Shown piece after piece: positions 14,606 through 19,873 of a stretch of DNA of 19,873 nt; position 1 is the stretch's first letter, and every line of letters begins with the position of its first letter. The notes beneath the pieces are model-generated. The model saw nothing but the letters and a program-made list of their open reading frames with translations. It made no database searches and was not told the origin of the DNA. The stretch lies in contig CAYZBM010000036.1 in assembly GCA_964476705.1 (NCBI GenBank), forward strand, positions 1 through 19,873, given 5' to 3'. The position numbers were made by a program, and so were the translations under genes. This DNA comes from CAYZBM01 sp964476705 (GTDB taxonomy: Bacteria; Pseudomonadota; Alphaproteobacteria; Rickettsiales; UBA6187).

Positions 14606-15034
14606 TTAGTACAAATAAAAATAACCCACCAAATAAATCAAATTCCCACTCAGCGAAATCAGAAATAATTGTTTTAAATTTTTAGATATCGCTCCAAAAA
14701 ATACTACAACTAATGCACCAAAAATAGGAAATGGAGCAAAAATTAATAGACTAGATAAATATTTACGAAAGAATTTCGAAATCTTAGCAAATTTAGTTGT
14801 CATATCATCAGTAGGAGTTGGAATTTTGAAGGCCAACATAAAAAATTTACCTAGAAAAACATTCACTATAACTGCCAAATTTAAACCTAAAAAAGAACTA
14901 ATAATTACCAAAGGAATGCTATAACTATGAAAGGCTTTTACTGCTAATATTGCCGTATAATCCTGAATTGGTAATAATAAAGCAACCAATAAACTATCGG
15001 TAAAACAATATAATAAAAGTTCACTTAAGCTCAT
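14606..15034 (-). CDS. Small integral membrane protein, possibly YqaA/DedA-like
   Basis: This is a 142-residue very hydrophobic protein with about four membrane segments (about 4-25, 36-70, 90-112 and 117-141). The pattern of an N-terminal hydrophobic stretch, a G-x-x-x-A-type segment (SSFLGLNLAVIVNVFLGK), a basic linker (TTKFAKISKFFRKY) and APFPIFGALVVVFFGA is reminiscent of the YqaA/DedA (VTT domain) membrane proteins, some of which move lipids across the membrane. The similarity is distant and the name is tentative. AAGGA lies 7 bases before the ATG. It follows ispA by 16 bases, so the two are probably co-transcribed, and a link to isoprenoid-lipid handling is possible but unproven. Confidence 0.65.
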   Translation of the reverse strand: MSLSELLLYCFTDSLLVALLLPIQDYTAILAVKAFHSYSIPLVIISSFLGLNLAVIVNVFLGKFFMLAFKIPTPTDDMTTKFAKISKFFRKYLSSLLIFAPFPIFGALVVVFFGAISKNLKQLFLISLSGNLIYLVGYFYLY

Positions 15035-15050
15035 ATATTAGTCCTTATAA

Positions 15051-15938
15051 TTAAAACTTACGTTCAATAGTATATAATGCTAATTCACGTAACAAATCAG
15101 CTTTTTTACCAAAAGTATGTAAATGGCCAATAGCTTGCTCGGTTAAAATTCGTGCTTGTTCTTTTGCCTTCGTTCTACCTAATGCGCTCACAAAAGTAGG
15201 TTTACCTGCAGATTTATCAATTCTCGATATATTGTCATCATTAGCAATTTCAGCATCAAGTAAGTCATCAGTAATTTGAAAAGCTAAACCTACATCGTAA
15301 GCAAAGTTTTTAAGTAATTTACGTAAATTAGGCGCGGCATTACCAAGTATAGCTCCAGACTCACAAGAAACCGCAAATAACTCACCAGTTTTAAGGCGTT
15401 GCAAATATATTATCTCATTAATATTTAATACTTCATTATCAGAAATAATATCAATCATTTGCCCCCCAACCATACCACCTAAGCCGGCAGCTTTAGCAAT
15501 AGTTTTAATTAATTCACAGCGAATAGCTGGACTATGATGAGTTGATTGATCGGATAAAATCTCAAAAGCTAAAGTAAGTAGTGCGTCACCTGCTAAAATA
15601 GCGGTAGCTTCATCAAATTTAATATGACAACTTGGTTGCCCCCTGCGCATATCATCATCATCCATAGCCGGTAAATCGTCATGTATTAAAGAATAAGTAT
15701 GGATAAACTCAATAGCAGCAGCAGTTTGCAATGCGGACTCTTTACTTACACCAAATAAGCTAGCTGTAGTTACCGTAAGAAAAGGTCTTAATCTTTTACC
15801 AATAGATAAAGCCGAATAACGCATAGCATCTATTAAACGATCTTTACGTTCATCTTTAGACTCAGGAAGAATATTATCCATTTTTTCTAGCAAAAGATTA
15901 GCCACATTCTCAAGCTCAGCTTCCATACCCTTAAACAT
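15051..15938 (-). CDS. ispA: Farnesyl diphosphate synthase-type polyprenyl synthetase
   Basis: This is a 295-residue trans-isoprenyl diphosphate synthase. The first Asp-rich motif HDDLPAMDDDDMRRG (86-100) and the second, QITDDLLD (221-228), bind Mg-diphosphate. GKRLRP (48-53) and GGQMIDI (158-164) are further family blocks. The residues before the first motif (HTYSLIHDD) match bacterial IspA, so condensation of IPP with DMAPP/GPP to farnesyl diphosphate is expected, in the cytosol. The product feeds undecaprenyl, ubiquinone side-chain and heme O synthesis. No isoprenoid precursor genes are in the window, and many Rickettsia are thought to import IPP/DMAPP from the host. The start has AGG 8 bases upstream. 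A second Met four codons later is possible. Confidence 0.93.
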   Translation of the reverse strand: MFKGMEAELENVANLLLEKMDNILPESKDERKDRLIDAMRYSALSIGKRLRPFLTVTTASLFGVSKESALQTAAAIEFIHTYSLIHDDLPAMDDDDMRRGQPSCHIKFDEATAILAGDALLTLAFEILSDQSTHHSPAIRCELIKTIAKAAGLGGMVGGQMIDIISDNEVLNINEIIYLQRLKTGELFAVSCESGAILGNAAPNLRKLLKNFAYDVGLAFQITDDLLDAEIANDDNISRIDKSAGKPTFVSALGRTKAKEQARILTEQAIGHLHTFGKKADLLRELALYTIERKF

Positions 15939-15975
15939 ACAAACAACCTATATAGTATATAATATAAAAAAACTT

Positions 15976-16029
15976 AAAAAAAACCTGGAGTCAGATATTT
16001 CTCAAATTAAGAGATAAATGAAACCAGGT
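15976..16029 (-). terminator. Intrinsic terminator of the TAXI protein gene
   Basis: On the minus strand ACCTGG (16029-16024) pairs with CCAGGT (15988-15983). An imperfect inner stem built on TCTC and GAGA follows, and seven T residues come after it (15982-15976). It begins about 36 bases after the stop codon and separates this gene from ispA. Confidence 0.75.
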
Positions 16030-16065
16030 CTTTATTTTAAAAAGAATAAATTTGAATTAATCCAA

Positions 16066-17103
16066 TTATAGTAGACCTACTTCTTTAAAGTATCTCACAG
16101 CTCCAGGATGTAAAGGCGCAGTATTACCTTCTTTAACTAGGCTTTTGCGGTCTAGATTAACAAAAACCGGATGTAAAGTTTTAAAGTTTTTGAAATTTTT
16201 TGGAGAAAAGACTGATTTAACAATTGAATAGGCTAAATCTTCGTCTAAATCGACAGAAGTAACTACCGTAGCTTTCACCCCAAAAGTTTTGATATCATTA
16301 GGATTACCTGCATACATGCCACCTGGAATAGTTGTATAAGCATAATATGAATTTTCTTTCACTAATTTATCTATTTGCGGATCATCAATAGTAACTATTC
16401 TAACATTACAAGAGGTAGCGGCTTCTTGTACCGCACCATTTGGATGACCAGCACTATAGACCATGGCATCGATTGTACCATCACATAAAGCTTGTGGTTG
16501 ATCAGAACCTTTTAGCTCAACAGCCTCTTTAAAGTTATTTTTAGTCCAACCTTTAATCGCCATTACCACTTCCATAGTAGCACGATTACCTGAACCCATA
16601 TTACCAATATTTACTTTTTTACCTTGTAAATCATTTAAGGTCTTAATTTTAGAATCAGCCCTTACTACCAAAGTAAAAGCCTCGGTATGCAAGGAAAATA
16701 ATGACCGTAAATCTTTAAAAGGACCAGCCTGCTTAAATTCTTCAGGACCAGTACCATTATAAGCATTATATTGCCAATCAGATTGAACAATAGCTACATC
16801 TATTCTATTTTCATCATCCAAGCTATTTTTCTTATTTGAACGGGCGCGTAGAGCCAAAATATTATCAACAGAACCACCAGTTGATTCTACAGTACATCTA
16901 ACTTTACGTTGACGGTTTTCTTCTTTCATTCCGTTAAATAAACGGCAAATAGCACCACCTGCTGGATAATATACTCCAGTTACACCACCGGTACCTATAG
17001 TAAAAATCTCTACCGCATTAGCACTAGCTGGAATAACAACCGTAGATAAAACACCCATAACAGCCGAAAATGTTATAGCCTTCAAAAATTTAATACACTT
17101 CAT
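16066..17103 (-). CDS. TAXI-family TRAP transporter solute-binding protein
   Basis: This is a 345-residue periplasmic binding protein. A Sec signal peptide covers about residues 1-30, with a basic start, a hydrophobic core and a probable cleavage after ASANA. The mature protein opens with FTIGTGGVTGVYYPAGGAICRLFN, the hallmark of TAXI receptors, and continues with VESTGGSVDNI, VAIVQSDWQY and GKKVNIGNMGSGNRATMEVV. TAXI proteins deliver ligands to a fused TRAP permease. The few studied ones bind glutamate or related organic acids, and the ligand here is unknown. No permease gene is nearby, so this is an orphan receptor in this window. GAGGAAAA lies 7 bases before the ATG. The gene has its own promoter candidate and terminator, so it is monocistronic. 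Confidence 0.92.
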   Translation of the reverse strand: MKCIKFLKAITFSAVMGVLSTVVIPASANAVEIFTIGTGGVTGVYYPAGGAICRLFNGMKEENRQRKVRCTVESTGGSVDNILALRARSNKKNSLDDENRIDVAIVQSDWQYNAYNGTGPEEFKQAGPFKDLRSLFSLHTEAFTLVVRADSKIKTLNDLQGKKVNIGNMGSGNRATMEVVMAIKGWTKNNFKEAVELKGSDQPQALCDGTIDAMVYSAGHPNGAVQEAATSCNVRIVTIDDPQIDKLVKENSYYAYTTIPGGMYAGNPNDIKTFGVKATVVTSVDLDEDLAYSIVKSVFSPKNFKNFKTLHPVFVNLDRKSLVKEGNTAPLHPGAVRYFKEVGLL

Positions 17104-17144
17104 CGATTTTCCTCGTTGAAAAATTTACGAACTAAAAAGAAATC

Positions 17145-17173
17145 TAAATAAAAACTTCAAAAATAAGCCTCAA
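17145..17173 (-). promoter_or_regulatory. Candidate promoter of the TAXI protein gene
   Basis: On the minus strand TTGAGG (17173-17168) and TATTTA (17150-17145) are 17 bases apart, about 42 bases before the start codon. No terminator for the upstream aminotransferase gene is visible in the 154-base gap. Confidence 0.4.
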
Positions 17174-17257
17174 AAGCAGTCTTAAGTACAGAACCCTATA
17201 AAGCCCTATAGTTTTAACATAATACTCCAGTTCGAACAAGAACATTTAACTTAAAGC

Positions 17258-18589
17258 TTACAAAATAGTCTTGCAAGCCTCAGTTAAAGCTTTATCCAGC
17301 TTAAATATGATCTCATCTATATGATTTTTATTAATAATAAAAGGTGGCATAAACATAATATGATCGCCAATCTTACCATCAATGGTCCCACCCATAGCAT
17401 AGCACATTAAGCCTTCTTCCATAGCTTTTGCCTTAACTATAGCATTAAATTTAAGCTTAGGATCAAGAGGTTCCTTAGTTTTTTTATCTTTTACAAATTC
17501 AATACCATAAAATAACCCACGCCCTCTTATATCACCAACAAACTCATGAGCTTGAAATTTATCAACTAAAGCCTGTTTAAGTAAATTACCCATATCATTG
17601 ACATTAGCTAGCAAATTATCTTCTTCGATGGTTTTTTGCACCGCAAGCGATGCTGCACAGGCCGTAGCATGACCAATATAAGTATGTCCATGCTGAAAAA
17701 AACCTGTACCATTAGTTATGGCGTCATAAATTTGCCCAGAACAAATTGTAGCACCTATTGCTTGATAACCAGCACCCAAGCCTTTAGCTATAGTTACTAT
17801 GTCTGGAATAACATTATCATGTTCTGAGGCAAACAAAGTACCGCATCTACCCATACCACACATTACTTCATCTAAAATCAATAATACGCCATATTTAGTA
17901 CAAATTTCTCTAATTCGCTTTAAATAACCATCTACTCCGGGAACACAACCTATTGTAGCACCTACCACCGGCTCTGCAAAAAAAGCCATCACATTTTCAG
18001 CTCCCAATTCTAGAATCATACTTTCTAGCTCATTGGCTACACGCTGACCATATTCAAAAGAGGTCTCATTATCTTGTTTACCGCGATATTCATAACAAGC
18101 AGAAATATGCTTCATATCAACCAGAACAGGCTTATATTGCTCTCTTCGCCATTTATTACCTCCAGCAGATAAGGCACCTAAAGTATTACCGTGATAACTT
18201 TGCCACCTAGCAATAACATATTTTTTTTCAAACTTGCCAATTTCACAAAAATATTGCCTAGCTAATTTAATTGCTGTCTCTACGGCCTCAGAACCACCAG
18301 AGACAAAATAGACTCTGTCTAAACCTTTAGGCGCCTTTTTAATCAAAAAATCTGCTAATTCTTCCATAGGCTCTGTAGTAAAAAAGCCGCTATGAGCATA
18401 AGTAATCTTATTAATTTGCGTAGTTATAGCCTCAATAACTTTAGGATGGCTGTGACCTAAGCAAGACACCGCGGCCCCACTACAACCATCTAAATAACGT
18501 TTTCCTTTATTATCTATAATATATACCCCATCACCTTTAACTGCTGTGGGAAAATTTTGTTTGTTATGACGATGAAACACATGCGACAT
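17258..18589 (-). CDS. Class III PLP-dependent aminotransferase
   Basis: This is a 443-residue fold-type I aminotransferase of the omega/ornithine group. Visible landmarks are the N-terminal DGCSGAAVSCLGHSHPKV, the phosphate-binding VSGGSEAVETA (96-106), WQSYHGNT (129-136, with the Tyr-His stacking pair), the PLP-nitrogen Asp240 in LILDEVMCGMGR, and the Schiff-base lysine Lys269 in TIAKGLGAGYQ. The family moves amino groups from omega-amino acids, amines or diamino acids to pyruvate or 2-oxoglutarate. The closest look is to proteins annotated as aspartate aminotransferase family or omega-amino acid:pyruvate transaminase, and the substrate cannot be assigned. GGAGAG lies about 8 bases before the ATG. 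It is upstream of and co-directional with the TAXI receptor and divergent from cycM. A catabolic aminotransferase is somewhat unexpected in a reduced genome. Confidence 0.88.
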   Translation of the reverse strand: MSHVFHRHNKQNFPTAVKGDGVYIIDNKGKRYLDGCSGAAVSCLGHSHPKVIEAITTQINKITYAHSGFFTTEPMEELADFLIKKAPKGLDRVYFVSGGSEAVETAIKLARQYFCEIGKFEKKYVIARWQSYHGNTLGALSAGGNKWRREQYKPVLVDMKHISACYEYRGKQDNETSFEYGQRVANELESMILELGAENVMAFFAEPVVGATIGCVPGVDGYLKRIREICTKYGVLLILDEVMCGMGRCGTLFASEHDNVIPDIVTIAKGLGAGYQAIGATICSGQIYDAITNGTGFFQHGHTYIGHATACAASLAVQKTIEEDNLLANVNDMGNLLKQALVDKFQAHEFVGDIRGRGLFYGIEFVKDKKTKEPLDPKLKFNAIVKAKAMEEGLMCYAMGGTIDGKIGDHIMFMPPFIINKNHIDEIIFKLDKALTEACKTIL

Positions 18590-18697
18590 GGTAAGTTCTC
18601 TCCAAAAATAAAAGAATAATACTAGCTTAATAGAATTGAATATTTAAGACAATATTACAAAATATACAAATAATAACTTAATAACTTACATTTTTAT

Positions 18698-18710
18698 TGC
18701 TTTTGAAGCA
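18698..18710. other. Short hairpin in the divergent cycM/aminotransferase gap
   Basis: TGCTT-TTG-AAGCA is a 5-bp stem flanked by T/A-rich runs on both sides, about 100 bases before cycM. It looks like a weak terminator or symmetrical site with no gene to terminate. The remaining 220-base gap (18590-18809) is AT-rich, with no convincing promoter that I can place. Confidence 0.25.
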
Positions 18711-18809
18711 TTTTTATTTATATATGACTCTTTAGAGCTACCCTAGTGTAAGCGTTAATTATTATATTAATAATATTACTTTATATTACTTAAATTTAAA
18801 GGAAATTTT

Positions 18810-19325
18810 GTGAAAGATCTTGAAAATAACAAAATAGTCGCAGCAATTTTAGTAGCAGGCCTTCTCGCCCTTGTTTCTGGTAAAGTTGCTAATTTTTTAT
18901 ATCAGCCAGATAAAATTGTAGATAAACGCGGCTTTCAAATTGAAAACACAGAACAAACTGCAGCTACAGAAGATGCTGCTAAAGAAGAAGCTCCTATTGA
19001 TATTAAAGCATTGCTTAGCAAAGCTGATGCTAATAAAGGCCAGGAAATATTCAAAAGATGTGGTACCTGCCATACTAATGTTGCAGGTGCAGGTCATAGA
19101 ATTGGACCAAATCTTCATGGGGTAGTAAATGCACCTATAGCTCATCATGCTGACTTTGCTTATTCTGACGATGCCAAAAAAATAGGTGGCAATTGGACTC
19201 ACGAGAATTTATTTAAGTTCTTAAGCAAACCAAGAAGCTTCATAGCTGGAACTAAAATGACCTTCGCTGGCTTAAAAGATCCAAAAGAAATTGCTGATGT
19301 GATTAAATATTTGGAACAAAATTAG
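18810..19325 (+). CDS. cycM: Membrane-anchored cytochrome c552 (CycM type)
   Basis: This is a 171-residue class I c-type cytochrome. A single N-terminal helix (about 9-30) anchors it in the inner membrane, followed by an acidic/Ala-rich linker (45-65) and a periplasmic heme domain. Heme attaches through CGTCH (Cys84, Cys87, His88). Met150 in GTKMTFAGLKD is the distal ligand, and GPNLHGVVN is also conserved. CycM-type proteins in alphaproteobacteria carry electrons from the bc1 complex to the aa3 oxidase. Translation starts at GTG (18810) with AAAGGAAA upstream, and no nearer ATG fits. The 90-base gap to nfeD has no clear terminator. Confidence 0.93.
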   Translation: MKDLENNKIVAAILVAGLLALVSGKVANFLYQPDKIVDKRGFQIENTEQTAATEDAAKEEAPIDIKALLSKADANKGQEIFKRCGTCHTNVAGAGHRIGPNLHGVVNAPIAHHADFAYSDDAKKIGGNWTHENLFKFLSKPRSFIAGTKMTFAGLKDPKEIADVIKYLEQN

Positions 19326-19415
19326 CAATAACATTTTGTAAAGCTAGTTTATGCCTATAAGTAATATTCAAGTATTATTACCACGATCATAATTTATTTA
19401 TGGAGATTTATTAGC

Positions 19416-19835
19416 ATGAGCGATCAACATTATATCTGGATAGTAATTGGTATTATTCTTATAGCTTTAGAAATTTTTGGCCTATCTGGTATTGGTTTTA
19501 TTTTTATTGGCTTAGGCTCTATTTCTTTAGGTGGGTTACTAGTTTATAACATAATAAAAGATCCTAGTATTTTCAGCCAATTATCCATTTTAATTCTTTG
19601 CTCACTTATATGGACCGGAATATTGTGGTATCCTTTTAAAAAATTAAAATCTAACAAAAAGGGATTTTTAAATATTATTGGCCAAAGAGCAACAGTTTAT
19701 AATACAGCAATTAAAGCTGGTGAGATTGGTGAAATTAGTTGGTCAGGGTCAGTTATGCAAGCTAAGATTTCAGCAAATAGCACCGAACTACTCATAGAAA
19801 GTGGTAAGATTGTCTATACAGGGCTACCTCATTAA
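19416..19835 (+). CDS. NfeD-like membrane protein
   Basis: This is a 139-residue protein of the short NfeD type. Two or three hydrophobic helices (about 7-29, 30-47 and 54-73) are followed by a soluble C-terminal part, IIGQRATVYNTAIKAGEIGEISWSGS, that fits the small OB-fold of the family (about 87-139). Short NfeD proteins work with SPFH/stomatin-type membrane proteins in membrane organisation and protein quality control, and the stomatin gene is usually adjacent. If present here it would lie just beyond the window's right edge. GGAGA lies about 9 bases before the ATG. The final residues (YTGLPH) are a little unlike the usual hydrophobic end. The remaining 38 bases hold only A/T-rich sequence. 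Confidence 0.82.
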   Translation: MSDQHYIWIVIGIILIALEIFGLSGIGFIFIGLGSISLGGLLVYNIIKDPSIFSQLSILILCSLIWTGILWYPFKKLKSNKKGFLNIIGQRATVYNTAIKAGEIGEISWSGSVMQAKISANSTELLIESGKIVYTGLPH

Positions 19836-19873
19836 AAAATATTAATATCCAATAAAACAATAATATCTTAAAC

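Noticed and set aside
18897..19202. Minus-strand open frame of 101 codons
   Set aside because: It is a shadow of cycM, whose heme motif makes the plus strand certain.

Overview
The window is AT-rich, gene-dense and mostly complete in its gene content. It looks like part of the chromosome of an alphaproteobacterium of the order Rickettsiales (an obligate intracellular bacterium). The reasons are the base composition, an AmpG-type transporter, an orphan TAXI solute-binding protein, a CycM-type membrane cytochrome c552, a lone IspA, and many small palindromic or MITE-like repeats between genes. The genus cannot be fixed from sequence alone. KdsB (CMP-Kdo synthesis) implies a Kdo-containing outer membrane.

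Layout. (1) 1-3185, minus strand: an overlapping operon kdsB - pfkB-type kinase - ampG, ending in a hairpin terminator. (2) 3186-4042: a repeat-rich island. Two oppositely oriented copies of a 176-196 bp MITE-like element, each bounded by TATAGTA/TACTATA, flank a tRNA-Lys(UUU) gene that has its own near-consensus promoter. A GC-rich segment and a long-stem hairpin sit between them. (3) 4043-9752, minus strand: a long compact gene run gltX - def - fmt - pyrC-like - yidD - pirin - unknown membrane-anchored protein, with two 4-bp ATGA overlaps. It covers glutamyl-tRNA charging, formyl-Met formation and deformylation, and a membrane-insertion helper. (4) 9799-11994, plus strand: comEC, divergent from gltX. 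(5) 12115-14092: an accessory locus of three unrecognised genes, two on plus and one on minus. The minus-strand gene carries an in-frame 15-bp tandem repeat, and its product ends in GGISR, while the small plus-strand protein ends in GGITR. (6) 14093-14605: non-coding DNA with a second MITE-like element (26-bp terminal inverted repeats) that abuts a fragment of the first family. (7) 14606-17103, minus strand: ispA plus a small membrane protein, and a TAXI-type periplasmic binding protein with a clear terminator. (8) 17258-18589, minus strand: a class III PLP aminotransferase. (9) 18810-19835, plus strand: cytochrome c552 (cycM) and an NfeD-like membrane protein.

The core genes are ordinary housekeeping functions. 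The parts that merit attention are the twin MITEs around tRNA-Lys, the nested repeat at 14286-14560, and the three-gene orphan locus with a shared C-terminal tail and a repeat able to change length in frame, which together resemble a candidate secreted-protein locus. I see no CRISPR array, rRNA, intact transposase, prophage or recognisable defence system.
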